Positions 34,906 to 46,712 of a stretch of DNA of 64,000 nucleotides are shown one piece after another (the first letter of the stretch is position 1; each line of letters opens with the position of its first letter). The notes under the pieces were generated by a model. It was not told where the DNA came from. It made no database searches and saw only the letters and a program-made list of their open reading frames with translations. This DNA is from Astropecten irregularis (lineage: Eukaryota; Echinodermata; Asteroidea; Paxillosida; Astropectinidae), in NCBI GenBank assembly GCA_963971285.1, contig OZ020262.1:6295036-6359035 (forward strand). Direction: 5' to 3'. Position numbers and translations under genes: made by a program.

Positions 34906-35728
34906 TTTGATATATTTCATGTAAATATTTTGGTTGATGAGCAGTTTACAGCACTAGTAAGCAGGAGGTCGTGGGTTCGAATCCCACCTGAGCAAGCATG
35001 TGATTTTTTTTTTTCACGTGCTCTCACAAGCACTGAGTATAAAGTGCTCATCCACGTCGGTGAAGGGCAAGCCTAATTTGCATAGCAGTTTATTACTTGT
35101 ATTTAAAATGAACCCTGGGGAAACACAATTCCGTACTTTGGACACCCCTTCCCCCAAAGACGATCCCCAACCGTACATCCCTCTCCACCCCACCCCCACC
35201 CCACACATACGGGGAGATCCCCCATACAGTGTACACAGACCGCAAGTTAATCAACCAAAACCTTAGATATCATTTCCATCGATTTGGAGAAAATCCCCGA
35301 CGACTGTTCCATCCCTCGCATCATTTCACAGCGCGCCGTGTGTACATGCTCAAGACTTTTAAAAACGTGTCATGAATCAGCCGTCGGTTTTTTTTTTCAC
35401 TGGAATCAATTTCAGAGTGAGTAATACATAACTCCGGAATCTATTCCCTTTCATTGCGGTAATGCAATAATGGATCGAGGAAGGGGGGGGGGGGGGTTAA
35501 GGAGAATACAACTTAAGGTAAAATTTGCCATGGCCAGTATATTGACCGCTAGCAATGGAGGACTCGCGTGTGGGTCAATACGAAGTAGTCCCCTATGCGG
35601 CTAATTATTAACCAACATGAATTCCGTGGAGAAATCTCGCACACATTTTTATGCTTTTAGAGGCGGCTCCAGAATTCTGTGGGATTTTTCTTTAAAAAAA
35701 AGAAGGGGAAATGGAAAGCCTATCCATT
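34906..35728. other. Non-coding stretch with tRNA-like T-arm and poly-G run
   Basis: GTGGGTTCGAATCCCAC near 34970 forms a perfect tRNA-like T-arm, but no acceptor or D arm fits, so it is probably SINE-derived. A G run of about 15 bases lies near 35485. No exon was recognised. Confidence 0.45.
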
Positions 35729-36716
35729 GGGCCGTATGCATAAAAAGTAGCAATTGCTTGCAAGCACAAGCTTCAAGCACAAGCAATTGCTTGTCAGGCA
35801 AAAGATCAAGCTCGAGCAATTGCTTAAATTCGTATGCATAAACTTTTGCTTCTGCTTAAACATTTTGCTTGCTTTCAGTGAGCAATTGCTTGAGGTTTCA
35901 ACAATAAGGACGCCACGCCGGCGTGAACGCCATTCATGGGAGAGCAAAGGCGGGTTACGTAATATGTAACGTGGGTGGGGAGGCGATCAGTACAGGATGC
36001 CTTAAGCCCACCGCACACTATACGATCCGACTACGACCCGACTGGTTTTTGAAAGGATCGCAAAGCATTCTGGGAGTCTTAACCGTGATTCGACAGTCGA
36101 ATCTTGCCGACTGGCCATCAGAGTGGGTCTGCGACTGGGAACAATCACGGCTAAGACTCCCAGAATGCTTTGCGATCCTTCCAAAAACCAGTCGGGTCCT
36201 AGTCGGAATGTCGGATCGTATAGTGTGCGGTGGGCTTAACACTCATACAAGCTCTATAGCAGGCAAAGACCAAAAATCATGACCAGTATTGGCAAAAGGA
36301 TGGATGAAAAACAAATGAAGACAAGAGCGGAAACAAAACACAAACAGAATAATTTGCGATAGGTCGCTGGAGCTTTTCTTCTCGATTTATTCTACTCCTT
36401 TACATTTTCGGGGTTTCTCTTACGATCATGAACACGATGAATAAACGCAAACATCATGATTAAGCAAGAGCTCAAGCTGGTATGACGGAGCTTCAAAAAA
36501 CGTAAGCAATTGCTCATAAGAGCAAGCAAAAGGTTCGTTTTATGCATACGTTTTCTATAGCAATTGCTTATCTTTAAGCAATTGCTTGCTGTCCGCAAGC
36601 TATTGCTTGTGCTTGCTAGCAAAAGCTTTTGCTTGCAAGCAATGACTTATTTTTATGCATACGGATTCAAGTAAAAGGCTAGTACAAGCAATTGCTACTT
36701 TTTATGCATACGGCCC
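35729..36716. mobile_element. ~1-kb terminal-inverted-repeat element with CAAGCAATTGCTT words
   Basis: Ends GGGCCGTATGCATAAAAAGT and ACTTTTTATGCATACGGCCC are perfect complements, continuing into AGCAATTGCTTG. Inside both ends the palindromic word AGCAATTGCT is repeated many times (35750-35900 and 36500-36700). No transposase is encoded. A candidate 3-bp duplication ATT flanks the element. It is interrupted by a separate TTAA-flanked MITE. Confidence 0.9.
36002..36239. mobile_element. TTAA-flanked hairpin MITE nested in the 35.7-36.7 kb element
   Basis: Between two TTAA sites, the sequence GCCCACCGCACACTATACGA and its complement TCGTATAGTGTGCGGTGGGC are the outermost parts of near-perfect arms of about 90 bp. 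They include CGCAAAGCATTCTGGGAGTCTTA and leave only a short loop. TTAA target duplication is diagnostic of piggyBac-type integration. There is no coding sequence. The high arm identity suggests a fairly recent insertion. Confidence 0.92.
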
Positions 36717-37473
36717 ATTATGCTGGTAATCGAATCACTGTGGTCCGAGTGAAAAAAACGCGGAATTTCCGTAACAACTCCCGCCAATTTTGTCTTTTTT
36801 AAAGTGCTTCTTATAGCAGTCCATGGTAATAATGGTGGTGCTTATGCCCATACTTGCTGGGCCATGGGGTGCTTGTTTGTTTGCTAGCTTGCTCGATCCG
36901 GTTTGTTTCAAGACAAAAGATAATAAATTATCATCTTATGGAAGATTTCAAGCATTAGATGTCAAGATGGCTACCATCAATAGGCACGTTCACACACATC
37001 CAAATAATCGCGATCATTGCGTCGCGATTTGAATCGGGATTCAATTAAATCGCGCTTTTTCTGTGTGTGAACACACTTGGAGATTGTGGACTCGACTCCA
37101 ACACTGAACTGAAGTGCCAATGTATTAAATTTATAAATAGCCAAGCTTATTATTTCTTCAGAATATATAGGCCTATGGCTGGACAATATAGAATAGGGGC
37201 TCGGCATCAAATTTTGTTTTAGTGGACCAATTCAAAGTCGTTTGGAGCAATTTAAGACTAAGTACTTTTTCGCCGCATGAGGGCGCTATGCATTATTACA
37301 CGTTGCTCGGAATGTGCACCCCAAAAAAATGAACAAAACTTATTATGAATGTGAAAACCCCTAAACTTCGCAGTGGAACTGCCCCAATGCTGAAAATTGT
37401 AGCAAATAACCCCTAGGTTATGACAACTTGTGACTTTTGACAAGAAATAAAACAAAATGGCTTGGTTAAAACT
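36717..37473. other. Non-coding stretch
   Basis: No exon, RNA or clear repeat was recognised. Confidence 0.4.
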
Positions 37474-37554
37474 ACGGAGCTCCACGAGTGCCACTTGACG
37501 AGATACATTACGTGGTTATCCGATTAAGTGGAATGGGCACTCGTGGAGCTCCGT
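37474..37554. mobile_element. 81-bp mini-MITE with perfect 8-bp target duplication (hAT-like)
   Basis: ACGGAGCTCCACGAGTGCC (37474-37492) is the exact complement of 37536-37554, separated by 43 bp. TTAAAACT occurs immediately on both sides (37466-37473 and 37555-37562), a perfect 8-bp target-site duplication as made by hAT-type transposases. There is no coding sequence. Confidence 0.9.
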
Positions 37555-37983
37555 TTAAAACTCATGAAACTATAGCATTATAATCTTAAATACTTCGAGC
37601 GTTGGCATTGCCATCACAACTTAAATAGGCATTGCAAAATAATTATTTAACGACATACGGCAGCCCGAAAGCCAACTGTTAGTAATTACCTTAGTAATAC
37701 CAAATTAATTATATTCACGCATCTGTTGCTATTCAAGTGTCACTGACACTGCCATGCGGTTTGTTATTCTAAGCAATCAAATTATTATGAAAAATCAATA
37801 TCGGTTTTTGGTATAATGCATTGCTTTTTTTGTCCAGTTTTTTCAACTTACTCTCTTGCGCATGGAAATATCCTAGGCATAATACAGATTTTTTTTTTAA
37901 TCGTAATTACTGTAAACTTTCGTACGTTCGCCATGTAAATGGTAATGTCATCTATTTCAGACACCGCCTGCAACTTAGCTCAC

Positions 37984-38315
37984 TTAAATATAATATCATA
38001 CTTTGGCTTTTGTCAAAGAAATGTAGATTCATTGGCAAAAATATCGAGGAATACAGTAACAGTCATCTGTGAAAATTTCAGTCCCATACGGTGCCCACTT
38101 TTTGAGAAAACAGTGAAAAACGCTCACATAATTTCTTTAGTCTTTTAACCGTTATCTTTTTTCTTTGAATGACCAAAATTTCTCGATAAATACAGCATTT
38201 CAGGCAGAAACAATTTAACGGTATGTTTCTACCATCACCATCTTTAAACGGCTGTAAGTTATACGTAAATCTGTGAAGATTTTCGGTATGCTACCAAAGT
38301 AAGATACTACCTTTC
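37984..38315 (-). mobile_element. Family-B MITE (reverse copy)
   Basis: It runs TATCATACTTTGGCTTTTGTC, GAAAATTTCAGTCCCATACGG, AAACAGTGAAAAACGCTCAC, then CCAAAGTAAGATACTACCTTT, the complement of the + copies. The central palindrome has decayed. Confidence 0.85.
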
Positions 38316-38616
38316 ATAGAAATGTTTCAATGAATGTCATTGATTATTTCATTATGCGATTCCGCTTTACTACCCTTCTATTTACACACAATGCATTATT
38401 TATAAATAATGCATTTTGTTTTCTAATATTTTATGCAAATAACTCTTTGTCAGTATTTCATTATAATTATACAAATAATTCTTAAGTCAAGCAATTTAGT
38501 TATCAATCAAATATATTTGTAAATGCATCATTTACACATAATTGTTTATAACAAGAATAAATTCATATTGTATATTAATAATTTTAAATAATGACAATAT
38601 ATTATACTATTATTAT

Positions 38617-38979
38617 TAAAGGTAGTATCATACTTTGGTAAGAAACCAAAACGGAAATGTTCACAGATTTACGTATAACTTACAGGGTATGAAGATGGTG
38701 GTGGTAGAAACATACCGTTAACATTTTATGCCTGAAATGGTGTATTTATCCAGAATTTAGTAAAACAACGACCAGAAATCTTTTTGATCTTTTAAAAGAT
38801 CAAAAATAAAAGAGAAAAGACTTCAGAAATACTGTGGCCGTTTTTCACTGTTTTCTCAAAAAGTGGGTACCGTATGGGACTGAAATTTTCACAGATGACT
38901 ATTACTGTATCTTCCTTGATATTTTTGTCCACTAATCTGTATTTCTTTGACAAAAACCAAAGTATGTTACTACCTTTAA
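38617..38979 (+). mobile_element. Family-B MITE, full length
   Basis: TTAAAGGTAGTATCATACTTTGG to CCAAAGTATGTTACTACCTTTAA with TTAA at both edges. It includes the perfect GATCTTTTAAAAGATC palindrome. This is the best-preserved + copy and lies 300 bp from an opposite-strand copy. Confidence 0.92.
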
Positions 38980-39654
38980 CACATACTGCCAAACGACAAC
39001 AATTTTGTCATAACATTTTGGTAATTGCTCTGATTAAAAAATAAAACACCGAATTTTTGTTATAAAAGTATCCCCATTTAAAAAAAAATGATTCGACAAG
39101 TATTATCTTTTTCAAATACTTATTTGCAAACAACGACGTTTATACAATGCACTACAAGAAAAAATAATGATTTGTTTATCTGGAAATCAAATTAAACCAA
39201 GTACTAAACAGGAGTTTCGAGTATTGTCCAAATAAATGTCTTTTATCTGTTACAAATTACGGCGTGGGAGCGTAGTTCAAGTATGTACACAAAGTTCAGT
39301 TGCTAGGCCAATAGTACAGTGCAGTCGGAGATTATGGAAGTGCAACATGATTGTGCAAACGCTAGAAATGCAGGTCGAGTCAAAAAGAAGTGACGGGGAT
39401 TGGTGATGTTTTTCAAAACAAAGAAATGATACTCGGGTTATGCAAAGCATATATTTAACAAGCACTCTCTCCTGCTTATTATGAAACCGTGGAATGAAAC
39501 AAATTGATCATTCCTAAGGGGAATTCCTGTCAGTGGAATGTAAAAGTAATGTTTACTGCCCTTTGCTACTTACTCAGATATTTACTAGATTCAGTGAAAC
39601 ATTAACATCCCATGGATAGCTTCCAAATGATCATGTTTATTAACAGCAGCAGCA

Positions 39655-39875
39655 GTGATGTTGTTGTCGTTGTTCGTGCTGTTGTTGTTACTCCTGTTGT
39701 TGTTGTTGTTGTTGTTGTTGCTGTTGTTGTTGTTGTTGCTGTTGTTCTTGTAGTTGTTCTTGTCGTTGTTCTTGTTGTTGTTCTTGTTGTTCTTGTTGTT
39801 GTTGTTCTTGTTCTTGTTGTTGTTGTTGTTGTTCTTGTTGTTGTTCTTCTTGTTGTTCTTGTTGTTCTTGTTGAT
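39655..39875. repeat. (TTG/TTC)n trinucleotide microsatellite
   Basis: About 220 bp of TTG with interspersed TTC, GTT and CTG triplets. Open frames on both strands here are low-complexity artefacts of the repeat. Confidence 0.97.
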
Positions 39876-39886
39876 GATGATGTTGT

Positions 39887-40023
39887 CGATTTCACGAAGC
39901 ACTACGATCGATCGTAACTCGAGTTACGAAGGATAACCCATTGTTCCATACGTAGGATGCAATGCTTCAAAAGTGTTACGATTGATAGTAATTAGTTACG
40001 ATGAGTTTTGTGAAATCGACCCC
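39887..40023 (+). mobile_element. Family-C MITE
   Basis: Ends TCGATTTCACGAAGC and GTGAAATCGACCCC are inverted. The interior contains the palindromic words CGATCGATCG and TAACTCGAGTTA, and ends with GATAGTAATTAGTTACGATGAG. Other copies lie at 52856, 53125, 58414 and 58561. Confidence 0.88.
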
Positions 40024-40140
40024 TGGCACTATTTAAATTAACCTGAAAAGGCCTTGGTGGTTACTACGATGACCATGCATGCAATAGGACCAGCCGCATG
40101 ACTGAGCCATGTAATACGTCGGCCCAATTAATTTACGCAT

Positions 40141-40430
40141 CATATTAATTAATTGCTGAAGTGAGGCTGAATAGCGAAGGATGCGGCTACAACGTGATCG
40201 AGTTGCTGGCATTCATGGGCGCCCTTGGCTGCCAGCCACATCAACCCATTATGATCACAGAGCACAGCCTGAGATCGAAAGTGTTCGATTTTTGTGGAGG
40301 GAGGAAAACCGGAGAACCCGGATAAAAACCCTCGTATCATAGGAGGGAACCAATGCACAACTCTACTCACATATGACCCAAGCCGGGATCGAACCCGGGC
40401 CACATTGGTGAGAGGCGAATAACAAACAAT
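40141..40430 (-). mobile_element. tRNA-like SINE candidate
   Basis: CCGGGATCGAACCCGGG near 40383 is a reverse B box within a T-arm-like hairpin. The body includes GGAGGAAAACCGGAGAACCCGGATAAAAACCCTCG. Only one copy is present in this window, so the SINE call rests on the Pol III-type word and is tentative. Confidence 0.45.
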
Positions 40431-40439
40431 CACAAAATG

Positions 40440-40830
40440 CTGATTCTAAATCATATTGACTTCAACAAAACATGATAAAAATTCTCAATATGACGCAGCA
40501 TTTTTGTCATGCAATACATATCTGGTAATTATCATCCATATGTTTATGACCACCTTTTTAATATAGGTGCAAGTCCATATTGACGCGAGCTACTGTGAGC
40601 AGTCACGTGATCGCCTAATTACAATTATAGGCAATCTGTGTTGCACACGCTTGACAGTGCGCACATGCGACGCTGGCTTGTATACGTGCCGTTACAATTA
40701 GCATAATGTATGATTCTGCATACAGTGTGAGTGCGCCCGTCGTACGTCGTGTGCACCAGCCGTAACGCTTAATAGGCCGTGCACCGACTACAACCGCAAC
40801 ATCACCAGGATCGAAAAATATCTAACGCCG
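40440..40830. other. Non-coding region upstream of a candidate promoter
   Basis: Contains a CACGTG E-box at about 40604 and CG-rich words. No exon was recognised. Confidence 0.3.
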
Positions 40831-40971
40831 TATAAACCATCTTGTTCACCGCGGAGTGTCTTGGCTTTGTTCCACGTTCTTCTTCGTGGAATTTGAATTT
40901 GATTCGGCACCTGATTTATGATTTAAATACCTACAGCTACCGAACCAGCCCCGATCTTATTTGAGGTAAGT
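40831..40971 (+). promoter_or_regulatory. Candidate TATA promoter and 5' non-coding exon
   Basis: TATAAA at 40831 lies about 30 bp before a CGGAGTGTCTTGG stretch. About 100 bp later ATTTGAG|GTAAGT (40961-40971) is a full-consensus splice donor. The potential exon holds only a two-codon upstream frame (ATG ATT TAA). It is upstream of, and on the same strand as, the helical-protein gene at 48823, whose first coding exon starts directly after an acceptor. It could be that gene's 5' exon, but this is inference. Confidence 0.3.
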
Positions 40972-41701
40972 TCACATCTTTCTTACAAAACATGATTATG
41001 ATGATTTTTGTTTAAACAGTCCAGGGTTTTTCCGAGCGCGGCCGTGTAACCAGGGCGATTCGTCTCACCGTGGCCATCGGTAAAATAATCGGACCAGCAA
41101 CCAATGCCCGCTCGCAAAATGTCTCAATTTTATGAAATACATGCTGTCTTAAACACTGTATACGATATAAGGCTTGGAAATCTATACAAGAAATTGCCAG
41201 AACTAGTACTACCATGTTTTCTCAAGAATATACCGTTTGCTGTCACAGTGTTGAAATGGCTGAAACATATGTCGATTGATCATTAACATATTGCATGCAT
41301 CGCACAGGTAGCCGTATCCTATCAACGTTGCAGCTGCATTGAAGTAGGTCCTTACGAGAAAGATGCACATTATCAATTTTCGCTGTTGTTGGAGTTACAT
41401 TATTTTTTGTTAACGGTTTGGGCAAATGTTGACAATCATTGTATAGAATGCATAATTATGTACGGGGAATATTTCGGCTGTGCGTCATACCTGTAAGGGT
41501 CGTTAGAATTACTGTCTTAATTATGGACGCTAAACAGAACCACCTTGCATAATCAACGACCCGTCATATTATACTATTTGGACACTCAAGGTACGGTACA
41601 CCATTAGTCCATTACCATGCATGTTGTTTTCTGTTTCTTTTTTTAAAAAGAGCATTCAATTTTCAATCGCCTAGTTCATATAAAATACATAGGCCTAAAA
41701 C

Positions 41702-42658
41702 CATGAGCGTCAATCCGTTCTGAAAAGTGGGGGGACAAGCGAGCGCGAAACGGGGCTGGGGTTCGGGGGCCCGCTTAATAAGGGCCCCGGTTCTAGCTGC
41801 TCTGTGGTGCGATCTGAGGCAATTTCTTACCTCTACCACATGAATTTGGCAAACGCTTTTGCAACATTTATGTCCTTTATTTTTGAAAATCTTGGACACA
41901 TATCAATGTTTCTTGGGTAAGTTTGGAACCATTGTTCATATTCACTTTGTACTCCTTTTGAAAGGAGAAATGATCTTTTAAGAAGAAATGTTTCAAGTGT
42001 AGATTTAACGTCATAATTGTATTTGTTTATGCCTGTTGACACCAACATTAATCATGTTGCATTATTGTATTTTTAGTTTATATTTAAAAGCAGTAGCAGC
42101 CAGTGTGCATTTTCTAGGGTTTGGTTATTTAATTACTTTAGCATGTGGTGTATCAGGACTGGGCATGATTAGCCACCATAATTTTAATAGCAATTACTTT
42201 AAGGGACCAGTGGTCAAGAGATAAACAATGTATCCATCCTCCACTGAAGGGGGATGTAAAACAAACACCAAGAGGCCACCATCTGGTGACGAACCACAGC
42301 TATGGCTCCCCTTCCCCGGGGAGCGCTCATCCCAACTCACCCCGGCGCCACCCCGGGGTGAAAATTTCAACCCTGGTCCCGAGCAGGGTTGAACTAACCC
42401 CGGAGATAAGGCAATCTCGGGGGTGGCTCAGGGGTGGCTCGGGGGTGACGGAGGGGTGAACATTTAAAGTGAAAATCGTTCGCTTATTTTCACCCCTGCG
42501 TCACCCCAGGGCCACCCCCGAGATTGGTCAAGTGGGAAAAGGCTTTTAGAAAAAAAAGGTGGGGGACAAATCACATGATGTCCCCCACTGAAAAAAGTGG
42601 GGGGGGGGCGACATGTCCCCCCCCCCCCCCCCCTGTCCCCCACCGATTGACGCCCATG
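41702..42658. mobile_element. 957-bp hAT-like element with perfect 8-bp target duplication
   Basis: Ends CATGAGCGTCAATC and GATTGACGCCCATG are complementary with one mismatch. CCTAAAAC flanks both sides (41694-41701 and 42659-42666). An 8-bp duplication fits the hAT superfamily. G-rich (left) and C-rich (right) tracts lie inside the ends. At about 42330-42530 there is an internal inverted block of CACCCC(T/G)GG-type words that may be another nested MITE. No intact transposase is seen; the 71-78 codon frames on - at 41663-42048 are unassigned. Confidence 0.88.
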
Positions 42659-42666
42659 CCTAAAAC

Positions 42667-43790
42667 TAACATAAGGGGAAAATCATCAACATAAACGTCA
42701 CGTTTTCGTCTGCACATCAAACGGCCGTTTGTGTTGACTCTGTGCATATTTCTGTTACATACAGTATTTGTCGAATTTCTACTGCTGTATTCGGAACCAT
42801 GAAGGATTTGCTAAAAATGAAGGATTTGTTTTTATCCAAATGACGGTTTTCTCGAACATTTTGCACAAAAAAATATTGGTTGTGGACTTGACATTGTGTA
42901 TTGAAATTGTGGCGTGAAATTCACAAACATTAAGCTTGTAGATCGCAAAATATGAACACTAATATTTTGTTTAAATATCCTTACCAGCTCTGTATCCAAC
43001 GTACAAAATGTGTTCCCAACATTTTGTATGGAAATTCTAAAGCCCTTTGGAAATTACCACAATTTAAAAATAAGGCCCTAAAATGTCACATGCGAGGCAA
43101 TTAAGGCAAACAATTCCAGAAAATTTGAAGAAAAAACAATCAAAGTTTTGCCTTGCATTTTCAAAATAAGCAAAAAATGATAATCGTGTATGTACCGAAG
43201 TTTCCATTTTGCCACGCAGCGTAGTTTGCTTGGCTTCAAGCTGTAGGAAATTTTCCCTTGGTCATTTTCTATTTTCTTTGCATGATGTGTCAGTTGGACA
43301 ATATGTTTAAACGTCAACATAATACATATTGCATTGAACCTCATTTGTTACGATCCCTTGTCATTAAAACGGCATCCCTATGTTTATCATGTTCAATGCA
43401 AACAATAAAATACCGATCTAGCAATATCAATATGAGGCAAGCATTTCAAGTAGTACCAGTGTAAAAATGTTTCATTATTTTTCCCCAGCACTATAGCCCT
43501 TACCAAGTAAACATTTTTTTATATTACATGTGAATGCCATGACCGTTTATTGTTTTTCTTTTCAGCAAAGCAAATATTTAATGTGGCGTGCTATGTATTT
43601 TTAATTGAATTTATTTATTTTATTACCGGGATCGGTTTGCTTCGAATGACATGGAAACACGTGTTATACATGTATTATTATTTCACCGATCAGGTATATT
43701 TCGTGAATAGCACTCTCGTGGGCCGTATACAAGACGTTTAATTTAAATTCTTTAATCAACTATTCAACTATTAGTTCAATTAACAATTCT
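42667..43790. other. Non-coding stretch
   Basis: No exon or clear repeat was recognised. Confidence 0.4.
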
Positions 43791-44146
43791 TAAAGGTATA
43801 ATACATGATGGTTAAAGGTCACCTAGCAGTACCCACACTTTGTCTGATCCAGCAATGTGCATGAAATAATAAACCTGTGAAAATTTGAGCTCAATCGGAC
43901 ATCTGAGTTACGGGGAAATAGCGACAAACTGACTCAATTTTTCTTATTAAAACACAAAGATCTTACCCCGAGATCAAAACTGTTTTCGGTCTTTGTTTGA
44001 CTAATTTCTGGATAAAGACACCATTTCAGGCGGAAATATTTTAACTGTATGTTTCTATCAGCACCATCTTCATATCCTGTAAGTTATAGGCCTACGTAAA
44101 TCTGTGAACATTTGTTTGGGTATGTTACCAATCCTGCACAGCACCA
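43791..44146 (-). mobile_element. Family-B-related MITE, variant (reverse copy)
   Basis: Starts TTAAAGGTATAATACATGATGG. It shares GCTCAATCGGACATCTGAGT, GATCTTACCCCGAGATC and ACCATCTTCATATCCTGTAAGTTATA with the variant copies at 30257 and 55135. The right end is decayed. Confidence 0.75.
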
Positions 44147-45740
44147 ATTACGGGAAGAAATGTTTCTACTGATTCGGACTTCATTTCTAGAAAATGATCG
44201 TGGAAAAAAAAACAGGAGTCATTTCAGGGTTTTTCTCTTACAGGTTGTTGATGGGAAGGAAAGGTTTTAAAATAAATCAACATGTAGTACGTTATTTTAG
44301 CTGTTAATAGACCAGCACAAAATTGCTGATGAGGGGCCAATGGGAAACAGTGTACAAAATGTCCTACCATGTATTTCTCATACAGGTATCTTTACTACAC
44401 ACTTCGAGAAAGGGGTCTATGGGCCTTATAGAGGTCAGTGACATTCGGTGGACAGTGCTTCTCAGTGGTCAACCTGGCCAAAATCATTGCTGGTCAACCG
44501 TGAACTATACTTTTTGTCAGGGTCGTCCGGGCTGTTGCGTCACCTTTCCCTGCATGGACACGATTCATGGATACAAATATCTATTTCCTTCCTCCAACAA
44601 GGTGTATAGGCCTAGATTAAATAAGTCGGATAAAAACCGACAACGTACAGGAGTAGAGAATTTCACGTGAGATCAGCGAGTGGGTCTCATTCAGCTAATC
44701 AGAAGACAAAAGGCCGTTGTTCAAGACAAGTGTGAAAAGTGATACAGACAGTATCAGAAAGAAACAAACATCCTGGAATGAAATAAGATTAAAAGTAACA
44801 CTGAAGGCACTTTCCCCAGATCGCCGAGAAAGTAGGTACCACCAATTAAACATTAGGTGTCCACCCCATAAGCTAGACCCGAGTAAACCAGCCTCAACGT
44901 GGGTCACTACGCGTCCTTTTGGGACTTTTTGAAGGGGCAATTAGCAGTGCCTCTGGGGGATAAAGATTGTTATCACCACTAATCCAATAACGAGTTTGAC
45001 AACCAAGTCAAGGCCATCCTGCGTATTTCTTGAGAATTTTCTTTAAAAACGTAGGGAGATATGATCTTTTGTTTGAATATCAAAAGAATTGTAAAAAGTT
45101 GCGTTGTTTTCGTTTTTGAACCGTGAAAATCGATAAAGGAACGGCAGAGAACGATTATTTTTCGGTGTTGGAGTACGACTTGCGTGCGCATTAAAGGGTC
45201 TATGCACTAGGAATATTATGGCTTGAACATGTGCCAAAAATAAATTGTTACATGGGATTTTGATTTTACCCACTTCCTCACACTGTTTCAGGGTTAGCAA
45301 CAGGACTTGTTGTTTTGGCTATGGCCAAATACAGGGCTTAACAGCAAGATCAGACACTGATACGGAAGAGAATCACATTCTTCACATTTCTGTATATAAA
45401 AATAAGAGAGTTCCGCCCTTTTCGTTTCATTTTTTGGTCACAAATTTCCACCAAACGGCACAACGCGAGAGCCAAGGTTAAACCACATGGACAGGCCGTA
45501 GCTGTGATATTGCTTGACATAAATACAATCGGAAGGTATACATTTTCAGCATTTAGTATGCAACACGTCATTATGTTTATCAAATTATAAGGCTGTCAAC
45601 AGATGCGACATAACTGTATATTAAAAAAAAGCGATACACATGATTTGGCTTTTGTAATTAGATATAGAAATCGGACACTGCGTCTGTTTTGCCATCTGCT
45701 CAAACGTTTTCATATTTTGCAGTGATATGAACGAATAGTG

Positions 45741-45943
45741 TTAAAGGTAATATCATACTTTGGTTTTTGTCAAAGAAATGCAGATTTATGGGCAAAAATA
45801 TCAAGACAGATAGAGTAACAGTCATCTGTGAAAATTTCAGTCCCATACGGTGCCCACTTTTTGAGAAAACAGTGAAAAACGGCCACCGTATTTTTTATGT
45901 CTTTTCTCTTTTATTTTTGATCTTTTAAAATATAAAAAATATA

Positions 45944-45974
<31 letters not shown>

Positions 45975-46115
45975 TTCTGGATAAATACACCATTTTAGGC
46001 GGAAAGATTTTAACGGTAAGTTTCTACCACCACCATCTTCATACCCTGTAGGTTATACGTAAATCTGTGAACGTTTCTGTTTTGGTTTCTTACCAAAGTA
46101 TGATAGTACCTTTAA
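45741..46115 (-). mobile_element. Family-B MITE, full length (reverse copy)
   Basis: TTAAAGGTAATATCATACTTTGG to CCAAAGTATGATAGTACCTTTAA, TTAA at both edges. An internal T run of about 28 bases has replaced part of the central palindrome region. Confidence 0.9.
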
Positions 46116-46466
46116 GAGACGAGAAAAACGAAAATTGCTTGACTGCAGTGAAGAAAAAGGACAAAATTGTATTCCATATTGATTGAGTTTTTTAAATTTT
46201 ATATCTTTTATATCACGTTGATAACATTCAAGCTTGCCGTGGAGCTAGGTCTGCGTTCGCTTGCATATGTTATCAATATCAACGCATGATATAGGCCTAG
46301 ATCGTGGTAAATGTTTTTGCAGTGCTGAAAATAACATTGCAATAATAGCAGAACAAAGTTCGTGCGATACCCTTTGCCATTTTGCTATCTATAAAACACG
46401 CTATTATATTTTGTTTCAACATTGTTTAAAGGATACGCCAACCATTGTTGTTGCGTTCAACTCTGG

Positions 46467-46712
46467 GGCCAATTTCATAGAGCTGCTTATAGCACGAACA
46501 TTTGCTAAGCATGACATTTCTGTCTTAATAAAAACAGGGTTAACAATGGCCAAATTTCCACGTGTTGTGTATCACTTGTGATTGTTCTTTGGCTGTTGTT
46601 CGCTGACCATGACTATCAAATGGAATTTTCAATGGTGGTTTGTTTTATTGGGCTAAACATTTTTGTGCTAAGCAAATTTTTGTGCTTAGCAGCTCTATGA
46701 AATTGGCCCCAG
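46467..46712 (+). mobile_element. Family-D MITE
   Basis: CTGGGGCCAATTTCATAGAGC and GCTCTATGAAATTGGCCCCAG are perfect complements at the two ends, the best-preserved copy of the family. The interior is GTGTTGTGTATCACTTGTGATTG, TTTGGCTGTTG and GGAATTTTCAATGGTGG. Confidence 0.92.

Noticed and set aside
34950..34995. tRNA gene suggested by GTGGGTTCGAATCCCAC
   Set aside because: The T-arm is perfect, but no D-arm, anticodon arm or acceptor stem can be folded around it. Probably SINE-derived.
39591..39936. Asn-, Thr-, Val- or Leu-rich frames on both strands
   Set aside because: They are translations of the (TTG/TTC)n microsatellite.
44323..44670. 115-aa + strand frame after a possible acceptor at 44385
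   Set aside because: Cys-containing, but no family resemblance, no good donor and no neighbouring exon, so it was left uncalled.
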